In this document: positions 7,052 through 14,382 of the stretch, in pieces
Layout of the letters: the number at the start of each line of letters is the position of its first letter
Position numbering within the stretch: the first letter of the stretch is position 1
From: Bacteroidaceae bacterium
Lineage (GTDB): Bacteria > Bacteroidota > Bacteroidia > Bacteroidales > Bacteroidaceae
Assembly: GCA_016280445.1 (NCBI GenBank)
Contig: JAEEGS010000040.1
Coordinates: 117,998 to 150,475 of the forward strand
Reading direction: 5' to 3'
Length of the DNA: 32,478 nt
Program-made: the position numbers and the translations under genes
The notes under the pieces: model-generated
Seen by the model: only the letters and a program-made list of their open reading frames with translations
What the model was told of the DNA's origin: nothing
Databases searched by the model: none

Positions 7052-8695
7052 ATGAAAAAAAATCTACTCTTCGCTACATTGGTAGCAACAAGCCTTTTGG
7101 CAGGCTTCTCGTCATGCTCATCAGATGACGACAACAGCAATCAAGTGACAGACGACAACGTGGTGGCAGATGACCAAAGTGCCCTCTCGCTGGTAAATGG
7201 CGTGTACAGCCACTGGCAGCCACTCAGTTCATCGTTCTCATTCATTATCGAGCTGAACTCGAACAAACTCACCTCCTTCGAGGGTGAGGAAAACGAGGCA
7301 GGTCCTGTGAACAGCCGCTTTGAGCAGGAGCCAACAACATGGTATCAGGTTAAGATATTCAACCACCTGTTCCTCGGCATCACACAGGCCAACGAAGCCA
7401 TCACCACCGTGACCAACTCTTACAAGGCTGGCAAAGTCTCTCAGGCTGGTTACAATGCCGCTGTGGGCAAGGCTAAGTTCCTTCGTGCTTTGGCATACCT
7501 GAAGCTCGTGCAACTCTGGGGTGAAGTGCCTGTCTATACAGAAAAAGGCGGTAGCACCACCGATCGTCAGAGCATCGACAACGTGTTCAACCAGATTGTC
7601 AGCGACTTCACCGAAGCAGAATCTCTCCTGAAGGACTACGACGGAGACCCACGCATCCCCTCCAAGCAGGCAGCACAGGGACTCTTGGCACGTGCCTACC
7701 TCGTATGGGGTGACAACCCACTCTCTCAGGCAGAAGTGGCAGCCATCGCCAACGGACAGACTGACCCTGATTTCACGAAGACCGACAGCCGTCTGGAAAA
7801 GGCGGTGGAGTATGCCAACAAGGTCATCAACAGCGGTAAACTTGCCCTCGACCCAGAATATAATAAGTTGTGGGGACGCGAATATGAGAGCAACAAACGC
7901 CACACCAACGAGCACCTCTTCACCATTGCTCACGATGGCGACAAGAAGGACGCACAGGGCAACCACCAGACCCACTGCTCATGGACATTCCCCTACCAGA
8001 ACGGTGAGAACGGTGAGGGTTACAGCCAGAACCATACCGAGGTGTCTGACGACGATCTCTATGAAGACTGGAAGCGTGAGCAGCCCAACGACAAGCGTTT
8101 GGCAGAAACTTACTTCGTAGCAATCAAAAACCCTGAGACGGGCAAGATCCACCACTACCTCTCACCCTTCTACACCCCCATCAACGGCAAGGGCGTGGAC
8201 CAGAGCTACGACAATGCTGAGAATCTGGAAATCACTCAGAACTCCGTTGACCGCATCGAAATCCGCTACGCAGAAGTGCTCCTCATCAAGGCAGAAGCCC
8301 TCGTACAGCTCGGTCGCAACAGCGATGCAGCAGAGCCATTCAACCAACTCCGCACTCGTGCCGGCATTGCCACCGTCAGCGCTCCCACCTTCGAGCAAAT
8401 CAAGCGTGAATGGGACTATGAGTTCACTTATGAGCAGTTCTCTGTGCTGAACTCCTACCGCTGGAAAGACCTCATCTCATCTGTCAGGAAAGTGGCGAAC
8501 TACAAGCACTTCCCCAACGACTGGAAGACCAGCACCGGCAACACCTACACAGCCGATCAAGAGGCATACTTCACGAAGATTCACAATCACCTCAGAGCAA
8601 AGTACACCAACGTGCGCGGTAAGCACTACCGTCAGCCCATCCCAACAGGTCTGAAGGGTGAAGCCCTTGGAATCAGCCAGAACCCTGGGTACTAA
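7052..8695 (+). CDS. SusD/RagB-family nutrient-binding lipoprotein
   Basis: A 547-residue protein with a lipoprotein signal (MKKNLLFATLVATSLLAGFSSC, lipid-modified Cys at 22) and an acidic SSDDDNSN linker typical of surface export. The rest is the helical TPR-like SusD fold, with conserved stretches such as AKFLRALAYLKLVQLWGEVPVYT, AAQGLLARAYLVWGD, the segment IEIRYAEVLLIKAEALVQLG and the C-terminal RQPIPTG. It would act at the cell surface as the lid of the upstream SusC-like transporter. The presence of its own copy of the 59-bp promoter, after a terminator, is atypical, because susCD pairs are normally one transcript. The substrate is unknown. Confidence 0.94.
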   Translation: MKKNLLFATLVATSLLAGFSSCSSDDDNSNQVTDDNVVADDQSALSLVNGVYSHWQPLSSSFSFIIELNSNKLTSFEGEENEAGPVNSRFEQEPTTWYQVKIFNHLFLGITQANEAITTVTNSYKAGKVSQAGYNAAVGKAKFLRALAYLKLVQLWGEVPVYTEKGGSTTDRQSIDNVFNQIVSDFTEAESLLKDYDGDPRIPSKQAAQGLLARAYLVWGDNPLSQAEVAAIANGQTDPDFTKTDSRLEKAVEYANKVINSGKLALDPEYNKLWGREYESNKRHTNEHLFTIAHDGDKKDAQGNHQTHCSWTFPYQNGENGEGYSQNHTEVSDDDLYEDWKREQPNDKRLAETYFVAIKNPETGKIHHYLSPFYTPINGKGVDQSYDNAENLEITQNSVDRIEIRYAEVLLIKAEALVQLGRNSDAAEPFNQLRTRAGIATVSAPTFEQIKREWDYEFTYEQFSVLNSYRWKDLISSVRKVANYKHFPNDWKTSTGNTYTADQEAYFTKIHNHLRAKYTNVRGKHYRQPIPTGLKGEALGISQNPGY

Positions 8696-8735
8696 ATCAA
8701 AATCTTAGCCATAATAAATAGTATTCATCAAGAGG

Positions 8736-8768
8736 GGGCTGGCATACAGCAACAACGTGTGCCAGCCC
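8736..8768 (+). terminator. Hairpin terminator/attenuator between SusD-like gene and FISUMP lipoprotein gene
   Basis: GGGCTGGCATAC (8736-8747) pairs with GTGTGCCAGCCC (8757-8768) with one G-U pair and a 9-base loop, followed by TTATTATAT. The downstream lipoprotein has no clear promoter of its own, so some read-through from the SusD promoter is likely. Confidence 0.65.
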
Positions 8769-8799
8769 TTATTATATTCACACAAAAACAAAATAAAAC

Positions 8800-9510
8800 A
8801 TGACACACAACAAGTATTTCATCCTCGCCACAGTGGCAATTCTCAGTGTGGCATCCGTCTCTTGCAGCAAAGATGACAATGAAGCAGAAAAAATCGTGAA
8901 CAATGCAGGTGAACCTGTTGCAATAGGTGGCACAGTTGGAGAGATTGTTGACCTCGGATTATCAGTTAAATGGGCCAACCAAAATCTCGGAGCAGCCTCT
9001 GAAGAAGACCTTGGCAAATACTTTGTCTTCGGAGAGACAGAACCCAAGACGAACTACACCTGGGCCACCTATAAATGGGGCGAAGCTGATGCTTTGACTA
9101 AATATCAGTTGTCTTCGGTAGACAGCTCTGTTGGCAATGGTCTCCGCACCCTTGAACTCTCCGACGATGCAGCACGTGTCAACTGGGGCGGCAGGTGGCG
9201 CACTCCCACTCAAAAAGAGATCATAGAACTGATTGAGAAAACCACATGGACTTGGAAAAATGTGAACGGCGTGAATGGTCACGAAGTAGTTGGACCTAAC
9301 GGAAACAGCATCTTCATTCCCGCTGCTGGCTATCAGAACGGCACAGAAACCTACAGCGTTGGAACAAAAATCATCCTCCTCTCTGCAACACTCATGGGAT
9401 GGACCACTTACGATGACATTGAGTACGTATCCATTGGAAGCGGTTTCGCTCCACAGTGGAGTTTAAATGACAGGCAATGGGGTCGTTCCATACGTCCAGT
9501 TTGGGACTAA
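8800..9510 (+). CDS. FISUMP-domain lipoprotein (Fibrobacter major paralogous domain-like)
   Basis: A 236-residue predicted lipoprotein: signal peptide and lipobox (VASVSC, Cys at about 22), then a short KDDNE linker. The body has the characteristic wording of this Bacteroidales family: VDLGLSVKWANQNLGA, YFVFGETEPKTNYTWATYKW, LELSDDAARVNWGGRWRTPT and GPNGNSIFIPAAGYQNGT, ending RSIRPVWD. The family is a surface or secreted beta-rich module of unknown biochemical role. It lies 104 bases behind the SusD-like gene with a hairpin between. It may be a third surface component of that uptake system, or an unrelated insertion, since it abuts a decayed gene. Confidence 0.8.
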   Translation: MTHNKYFILATVAILSVASVSCSKDDNEAEKIVNNAGEPVAIGGTVGEIVDLGLSVKWANQNLGAASEEDLGKYFVFGETEPKTNYTWATYKWGEADALTKYQLSSVDSSVGNGLRTLELSDDAARVNWGGRWRTPTQKEIIELIEKTTWTWKNVNGVNGHEVVGPNGNSIFIPAAGYQNGTETYSVGTKIILLSATLMGWTTYDDIEYVSIGSGFAPQWSLNDRQWGRSIRPVWD

Positions 9511-9522
9511 ATCCTTTTTACA

Positions 9523-9857
9523 TGACAAAGAACTTCATCCCCTTTAGTCTCTTCATTACGGCAGCCATCGGGCTGTCGTTTTGTGGTGCTGCCAATATTG
9601 ACTTATTGATGGCTTCCAGCATCACAGGCATGATTTGTGACGGCGGCAATCACGGTTGCACCATGAAAGGCATCGTAGCAGTGGATGCTGCCTATCAATC
9701 AGTAGGATTGGCTCTTGAGGGCATTGCCATTGGGCATGTTCACGGCATCAATGGCAAAACTCCCGAAGAAACCATGCGCAACATGGGACTCATCGCTTCG
9801 CCAGGCATGGTGAAGACCGAAGGGGTCATTGTTGACATCATGAAGGGGAAACAGTAG
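9523..9857 (+). pseudogene. C-terminal remnant of L-cysteine desulfidase (CyuA/YhaM, UPF0597 family)
   Basis: About 111 codons are open, but they match only the last quarter of a family that is normally about 430 residues long. SSITGMICDGGNHGCTMK corresponds to the Fe-S segment of the enzyme, with two cysteines separated by six residues as in the family, and the ending MVKTEGVIVDIMKGK matches its C terminus. Catalytic and cluster residues from the N-terminal three quarters are missing; the space upstream is occupied by the FISUMP gene. The intact enzyme splits cysteine to pyruvate, sulfide and ammonia. The last 20 bases overlap the end of tcdA on the other strand. The alternative is a short stand-alone protein using the ATG at 9523. 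Confidence 0.65.
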
Positions 9858-10644
9858 CGTCTTGAATCACCAGTCCAGCCAGCGTGAAACCGAAGATGGC
9901 AGTGATATGGGCGAGGGAACCATTGATTTGGGCTTTCGATGAGCACCACTCGTGATTGAGCAACGAGGAATCGCCTGGTCCCGTCTTTGCCTTCGGACAC
10001 ATGCACCGTTCCGTGCCACAAGTCGCATTATGACCTTGATTTGTGAGCAACTCGTCACTAAACACACATTGGAACTTCTTGGCAGGGAAATGCTTGTCGC
10101 GCTTGAAGCGGTTGCGCAGGGCACGAGCGAGGGGGTCGCCCTTCACCTTCCAGAACTCGGTGACCTGGATGCGTGTGGGGTCGAGTTTCAGGGCGGCACC
10201 CATCGACGAGAAGAACTTGGCTTTCGTCTGGCAAGCCATCAGGATGAGCAAGGCTTTGTCCTTGAGCGAGTCGATGGCGTCGATGATATAGTCGTAACTG
10301 CCAAGGTCGAACTCATGGGCAGTCTCTTCCGTGAAAATCTTCTGCAAGGCGATGATGTCTGCCGAGGGGTTGATGCTGAGGAGCCGTTGTTTGAGCGCAT
10401 CCACCTTCACTTGCCCCACCGTCTCGGAAGTCGCCATCAGTTGGCGGTTGATGTTGGTGATGCATACGCGGTCGGAATCGACAATTGTCAACTGTCCGAT
10501 GCCACTGCGCACCAAACTCTCGGCACACCAGGATCCTACCCCTCCCACACCGAAGAGAATCACCCGCTTCTGGGCTATCCGTTCCATTACTTCGTTACCC
10601 AGAAGCAGTTCTGAACGTCGGAAAATTGGTTGTATGTTTGCCAT
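9838..10644 (-). CDS. tcdA: tRNA threonylcarbamoyladenosine dehydratase (E1-like)
   Basis: A 268-residue protein started at MANIQPIFRRSELLLG; 17 upstream codons overlap the promoter and are excluded. It has the E1-like ATP loop GVGGVGSW at 32-39, TIVDSDRVCITNINRQL at 53-69, DAIDSLKDK, and the C-terminal NGSLAHITAIFGFTLAGLV typical of CsdL/TcdA. It cyclises t6A at position 37 of ANN-decoding tRNAs to ct6A using ATP. It differs from the ThiF-like protein at the left edge in lacking a carrier neighbour. Its own -7 box lies 20 bases upstream. The gene is divergent from the candidate copper operon, with a 23-bp-period array between them. Confidence 0.93.
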   Translation of the reverse strand: MANIQPIFRRSELLLGNEVMERIAQKRVILFGVGGVGSWCAESLVRSGIGQLTIVDSDRVCITNINRQLMATSETVGQVKVDALKQRLLSINPSADIIALQKIFTEETAHEFDLGSYDYIIDAIDSLKDKALLILMACQTKAKFFSSMGAALKLDPTRIQVTEFWKVKGDPLARALRNRFKRDKHFPAKKFQCVFSDELLTNQGHNATCGTERCMCPKAKTGPGDSSLLNHEWCSSKAQINGSLAHITAIFGFTLAGLVIQDATVSPS

Positions 10645-10663
10645 GATTCTTCTAATTTGGTTG

Positions 10664-10672
10664 GCAAAGGTA
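10664..10672 (-). promoter_or_regulatory. -7 box of tcdA
   Basis: TACCTTTGC on the minus strand, a full match to TAnnTTTGC. Confidence 0.6.
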
Positions 10673-10750
10673 CGACTTTTTATCGAGAATAACAAAACCT
10701 ATAGAGACGTATTGTCGTAGTCAACAATGACAAAGTGGAAAAGCCCCCTT

Positions 10751-10888
10751 TCCGACACTTCCACAGCCCTCGAACCGACATCGTCGACGTCGGTCGACCG
10801 ATGTCGTCGAGGTCGGTCAACCGATGTCGTCGACATCGGTTTAGGGGATGTGGAGGCACCCATCAGGGGGATGTGGAGGTGCAGAAGC
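10751..10888. repeat. 23-bp-period array K1 with dyad-symmetric cores
   Basis: Three adjacent units begin at 10774, 10797 and 10820, exactly 23 bases apart. Each holds a 19-bp core at 10775-10793, 10798-10816 and 10821-10839. The third core is a perfect dyad: CCGATGTCG, central T, CGACATCGG. The first has one mismatch between its halves and the second two. The period continues in two looser units that both contain GGGGATGTGGAGG (10844 and 10867) and in one on the left containing CTTCCACA. No open reading frame here has coding character. It looks like a set of cooperative operator sites or a small repeat element. Confidence 0.8.
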
Positions 10889-10906
10889 CGACTCTACCCC
10901 GTTCGT

Positions 10907-10965
10907 GGTATGCTTATAGCGCATGAGGGGTATTTCGGGCATGGTGAAATGTCCGTACCTTTGCA
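10907..10965 (+). promoter_or_regulatory. 59-bp promoter/operator element, copy 3 (YtkA-like lipoprotein operon)
   Basis: Begins GGTATGC, has ATTTCG-N7-TGAAAT (one mismatch in the right half-site) and ends in TACCTTTGCA. The right half, from ATTTCGGGCATGG to beyond the -7 box, is nearly identical to copy 2. Confidence 0.85.
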
Positions 10966-10975
10966 GCAGATTTAG

Positions 10976-11078
10976 TAAAGGTTAAAGTTGAAAGGTTAAA
11001 GACCATGCGGCCTGTTTGCCAACACCGCGTCAGCCTTCTTTAAACTTTAAACTGTAAACTCTAAACTTAAAAAAAATA
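10976..11078. repeat. Heptamer-armed hairpin element C (5' UTR of the YtkA-like gene)
   Basis: The left arm GGTTAAAGTTGAAAGG plus TTAAAGA faces a right arm of TTTAAAC, TGTAAAC and TCTAAAC heptamers. The core lies inverted relative to elements A and B: CCATGCGGCC at 11003-11012 and CGCGTCAGCC at 11026-11035. It begins about 10 bases after the -7 box, so it fills most of the roughly 130-base leader of the mRNA. Confidence 0.75.
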
Positions 11079-11103
11079 TTAACGACAAAAAACTTAGAGA
11101 ACA

Positions 11104-12051
11104 ATGAACAAGAAGGTATTAATGTTGTTTTTAGCGATAGCATCGCTGGGACTGGTGTCGTGCAACAGCAACGACGATGAGACGGGAATAGTGATTGACG
11201 GTATTGACCTGACGAGCGATGTGGATTGCTGCTCGGCCGAGGAGGCGCTGCAGGTGTACAGATTCATCCAGACGGTGCACATCATCCCCGAACTCTCCAC
11301 TTCTGTGGACGGTAAGTATGACGTGTGGGCCTATACGAAGACGGGCACCCTGCACAGGGGCTACAACGACCTGTACTTCGTGGTGACAAAGAAGAAGTCG
11401 GGCAACTACGTCAAGAACTTCAACATCAAGAATGTCACACCGCTGATGCACATGGTGAAGATGGACATGTGGCACAGCACCCCTGTGGGCGGCACCTTCG
11501 AGGTGTTCGACACGACACGTCCTGCCGTGAAGCGCGGATGGGTGTCGCTGCTGATGAACACGAGCGACGCAGGCAACTGGCAGTTCTCCTACGACATCGA
11601 GGTGCTGGGCAGCAAGGGCGGCGTGGAGAAGCAGGCCATCAACGTGGAAGCGCTGCCCGAGGGACAGGACTGGCTCAAGAACTTCAAGGTGGGCGATGAC
11701 ACGTACTTCCTCTCCTTAGTCAATCCATCAGACTGGAAGACAGGCACGAACACCATCCAGGCCTACATCTCGAAGAAGAGCACCCCTGCCACCACACCCT
11801 ATGCCTTGGCCACGGAGACCTTCACCATCGAGATAGACCCTCGCATGCCAGACATGGGCAACCACACGTCACCTGACAACGTGGCTCTGACCAAGCAGCA
11901 GGACGGCAGCTACACAGGCACCATCAACCTGACCATGACCGGTCTCTGGCGCATCCACCTGACGGTGAAGGACTCGAAGGGTAACATCGTGGCAGGAGGC
12001 GATGACCTGAAGGATGGGTTCAGTTCACTGTATTGGGACGTAACACTTTGA
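11104..12051 (+). CDS. Met/His-rich lipoprotein with two YtkA/FixH-like modules (candidate periplasmic copper-binding protein)
   Basis: A 315-residue lipoprotein (signal 1-19, lipobox LVSC, Cys20). Two similar beta-sandwich-like halves are visible, about 70-165 and 195-313; each has a YtkA/FixH-type pattern of a Met/His cluster followed by beta-strands ending in GxW. Cluster 1 is TPLMHMVKMDMWHSTP (M115, H116, M117, M120, M122, H124) and cluster 2 is DPRMPDMGNHTSPD (M248, M251, H254). A CC pair sits at 42-43. Such Met/His sets are usual in periplasmic Cu(I)/Cu(II) binding proteins. It is transcribed from the 59-bp promoter and precedes an OprC/NosA-like receptor, which supports a metal-handling role, but metal specificity is inference. 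Confidence 0.75.
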   Translation: MNKKVLMLFLAIASLGLVSCNSNDDETGIVIDGIDLTSDVDCCSAEEALQVYRFIQTVHIIPELSTSVDGKYDVWAYTKTGTLHRGYNDLYFVVTKKKSGNYVKNFNIKNVTPLMHMVKMDMWHSTPVGGTFEVFDTTRPAVKRGWVSLLMNTSDAGNWQFSYDIEVLGSKGGVEKQAINVEALPEGQDWLKNFKVGDDTYFLSLVNPSDWKTGTNTIQAYISKKSTPATTPYALATETFTIEIDPRMPDMGNHTSPDNVALTKQQDGSYTGTINLTMTGLWRIHLTVKDSKGNIVAGGDDLKDGFSSLYWDVTL

Positions 12052-12125
12052 AATTGAAAGTTGAAAAATTCAACTGTCGGAAGTTACCGGTTCTTTGCGA
12101 GCAAAGCGCTACGCGATGGCGCTCA

Positions 12126-12242
12126 GGAGTTATTGGAGTTATAGGAGTTACAGCCTATACTCTGTCAACTGTGGGGAGGAGTTTTCACGCCAGCATTACA
12201 TTCGGCTTTAACTCCTCTAACTCCTCTAACTTCTTTAACTCC
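12126..12242. repeat. Nonamer-armed hairpin element E
   Basis: Three tandem 9-mers starting GGAGTTA (12126-12152) face four complementary 9-mers of the TAACTCCTC type (12209-12242). AGCC and GGCT bound the inner loop, as in the heptamer elements. Just upstream, CTTTGC-GA-GCAAAG forms a short hairpin. The element fills the 224-base gap between the lipoprotein and the receptor gene; no -7 box was recognised in it. Confidence 0.7.
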
Positions 12243-12275
12243 AAGAAAGTGGACCTTGCGAAACTTAAGTGAAAA

Positions 12276-14279
12276 ATGATTGGAACTTTACTTTTAGCTA
12301 TATTATCACCCTCTGACACCATAATCACCTCGTCACACCTCATCGACGAGGTGGTAGTGGTTTCGGCAGCAGGGGAGGGAAGGAAACGTTCGGTGAAGGG
12401 GCTGGCGGCAAGCATCGACGAGCACTTGGCGGAGCTGTCGCACGTGGACTTGGTGAGACGTGGCTCATATGCCTGGGAGCCTGTGGTGAACAACATGGCA
12501 ACGGAACGTGTGTCGACCACCATCGACGGCATGAAGATTTTCTATGCCTGCACGGACAAGATGGACCCTGTGACGTCTTATGTGGAGAGTAGCAACCTGC
12601 AGAGCATCCTGCTCAATTCGGGACTGAACGGAAATCCGCAATCGACGGGCAACATCGGCGGGAGTTTGGACTTAAAGTTGAGAAAGGCGGGATTTGGGGG
12701 AGAATCCCTGTTCTCCTCCAAAACAGGGGGACTTGGAGGAGGGCTGGTCGTTGGTCATGAAACTAACGGACACCTGCAGGTGTATGGAGCGGATGGAGTG
12801 GTGTCACTGCCGAGGTTCTACACGAATGTTGGGGTGTTCTACCGCCATGCCGATAACTATAAGGAGGGTGGAGGACGGAAGGTACCATTCTCGCAGTTCC
12901 AGAAGGTGAATGTGTATGACAACTTCGGGTTCCGTCTGACGGAGGAAGGGAACGACGTGGTGGAGGGTACGTTCATCTACGACCGTGCCAGCAACGTGGG
13001 CTATCCTGCCTTGAACATGGATGTGGCGAAGGCGGAGGCGTTCATTGCGTCGCTGTCGTATCGGCACCAGTTCGTGGAGGGGTTCCTGAATGCGTGGGAA
13101 ACGAAGGGGTATTACAACCACATCACCCACGTGATGGACGACACGAAGCGTCCCGATGTGGAGATACACATGGATATGCCCGGAAAGAGTTGGACAAGCG
13201 GACTCTACAGTCTGCTGACAGGAACGGGTGGGCGGCACGAGGTGCAGGCGAACTACGACCTCTACTACAACCGTCTCTTTGCCGACATGACGATGTATCC
13301 GGGTGGTGCCGCACCGATGTATATGGTCACATGGCCCGATGTGGGCACACTGAACACGGGTTTGGCTGTGAACGACCGCATCTCGCTGACGGGCAGGCAA
13401 ACCGTAACGCTCACGGCCAAATGGGCGATGCAGTGGCAGCGGCTCAACAACGAGGAGGGCTACTATGCGCTGAGGGTGTTCTTCCCTGGCATGAAGGACA
13501 GTTACAATCAGACCATCGGACGCATTGCCGCCACTTATCAACTATCAATTCTCAATTCTCAATTGTCAATAGGCGCTGGGTGGGGAAGCCGCGCACCGAC
13601 CGTGACGGAGGCGTATGGCTACTACTTGAACAACACGTTCGACCAGTATGACTACATTGGCAATCCGCGTCTGAAGAATGAGAGTGCGGTGGAACTGAAC
13701 TGTGCAGCCAAATTCTCAATTTTCAGTTCTCAACTCTCAATTTCCCTCGATGCCAACGCTTTCTTCTTCTCCAACTACATCATCGGCCAGTTCGAGAATC
13801 GCCTCTCGCCCATGACGGTTGGTGCCGAGGGAGTGAAGGTGTATGGCAACCTAAGCCATGCCACCATGGTGAACACGGCATTTACAGCCGACTGGAAACT
13901 CCTCCCGTGGCTGACATGGAACACGCGGCTGAGTTATGCCATAGGAAATGACGACGTGGGGAAGGCGTTGCCGCTCATCTCGCCATTTGCCTACACGTCG
14001 GGTATCAACTGTCAACTGTCTTCCATCAACTGCAAATTGACCGTGAAGGGCAATGCACGCCAGGTCAACTATGGCAAGAAGTATGGCGAGACCTCCACAC
14101 CTGCCTATGCCATCGTGAACCTCAGCGGACAATATGCATTCCATCTGCACGGACATGCCCTGACCCTCCGTGCTGGAGTGGAGAACCTGCTCGACAAACG
14201 TTACTCCACCTATTCCGATTGGTGCGACATCCCACAGAAGGGAAGGAATTTCTACACGAATCTGAGCGTGTCGCTCTGA
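12276..14279 (+). CDS. TonB-dependent outer-membrane receptor, OprC/NosA-like (candidate copper receptor)
   Basis: A 667-residue barrel receptor without the SusC-type N-terminal domain. After a short hydrophobic N terminus comes a TonB-box-like DEVVVVSAAG (24-33), a compact plug, and a barrel ending ENLLDKRYSTYSDWCDIPQKGRNFYTNLSVSL. The plug segment GMKIFYACTDKMDPVTSY holds C92 and M96 in the CxxxM arrangement used for copper in OprC; a second Met/His cluster IHMDMPG (H298, M299, M301) could supply the rest of a CxxxM-HxM-like site, though the second motif is not exact. It follows a Met/His-rich lipoprotein, probably in one transcript. Three heptamer repeat runs are embedded in barrel-coding sequence. 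The start is the first ATG before the DEVVV segment. Confidence 0.85.
   Translation: MIGTLLLAILSPSDTIITSSHLIDEVVVVSAAGEGRKRSVKGLAASIDEHLAELSHVDLVRRGSYAWEPVVNNMATERVSTTIDGMKIFYACTDKMDPVTSYVESSNLQSILLNSGLNGNPQSTGNIGGSLDLKLRKAGFGGESLFSSKTGGLGGGLVVGHETNGHLQVYGADGVVSLPRFYTNVGVFYRHADNYKEGGGRKVPFSQFQKVNVYDNFGFRLTEEGNDVVEGTFIYDRASNVGYPALNMDVAKAEAFIASLSYRHQFVEGFLNAWETKGYYNHITHVMDDTKRPDVEIHMDMPGKSWTSGLYSLLTGTGGRHEVQANYDLYYNRLFADMTMYPGGAAPMYMVTWPDVGTLNTGLAVNDRISLTGRQTVTLTAKWAMQWQRLNNEEGYYALRVFFPGMKDSYNQTIGRIAATYQLSILNSQLSIGAGWGSRAPTVTEAYGYYLNNTFDQYDYIGNPRLKNESAVELNCAAKFSIFSSQLSISLDANAFFFSNYIIGQFENRLSPMTVGAEGVKVYGNLSHATMVNTAFTADWKLLPWLTWNTRLSYAIGNDDVGKALPLISPFAYTSGINCQLSSINCKLTVKGNARQVNYGKKYGETSTPAYAIVNLSGQYAFHLHGHALTLRAGVENLLDKRYSTYSDWCDIPQKGRNFYTNLSVSL
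12706..12741 (+). repeat. Interleaved inverted repeats inside the receptor gene
   Basis: CCCTGTT (12706) and CTCCTCCAA (12713) are followed by their complements AACAGGG (12722) and TTGGAGGAG (12733). They encode the Gly/Ser-rich stretch ESLFSSKTGGLGGGL near residue 143-157, so a repeat-derived in-frame insertion is possible. Confidence 0.45.
13536..13570 (+). repeat. In-frame heptamer run (CAATTCT type) in the receptor gene
   Basis: CAATTCT is tandemly repeated with small changes and encodes QLSILNSQLSI in a barrel strand. A 21-base triple unit gives a 7-residue repeat with alternating polarity suited to a beta-strand. Confidence 0.6.
13710..13745 (+). repeat. In-frame heptamer run (TCTCAAT type) in the receptor gene
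   Basis: Degenerate heptamers TCTCAAT, TTTCAGT, TCTCAAC, TCTCAAT encode FSIFSSQLSISL. A third such run (TCAACTG units) lies at about 14005-14040. Confidence 0.55.
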
Positions 14280-14299
14280 CCTCCTCCTACCACATTCAT

Positions 14300-14358
14300 G
14301 GTATGCCCCTACCATACCAACGGGATTTCGGTGACGGTGAAATGTCCGTACCTTTGCA
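14300..14358 (+). promoter_or_regulatory. 59-bp promoter/operator element, copy 4 (binding protein-symporter operon)
   Basis: Begins GGTATGC, has ATTTCG-N7-TGAAAT, then TGTCCG and TACCTTTGCA, all at the same spacing as copies 1-3. It starts 21 bases after the receptor stop codon and leaves only about 24 bases to the next ATG. Confidence 0.85.
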
Positions 14359-14382
14359 AAAAAATTGAAAACAACAAGAAAA

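Noticed and set aside
3845-8695. SusCD as part of the GH16/esterase polysaccharide locus
   Set aside because: They are separated by about 8 kb with other units between, and carry the 59-bp promoter that the glycosidase and esterase genes lack.
10751-10888. Array K1 as a CRISPR array
   Set aside because: The units are contiguous 23-mers with only about 4 bases between dyads, no unique spacers and no cas genes.
10727-10975. Short open frames across array K1
   Set aside because: They are produced by the stop-free CG-rich repeat units, show no start context and overlap the 59-bp promoter.
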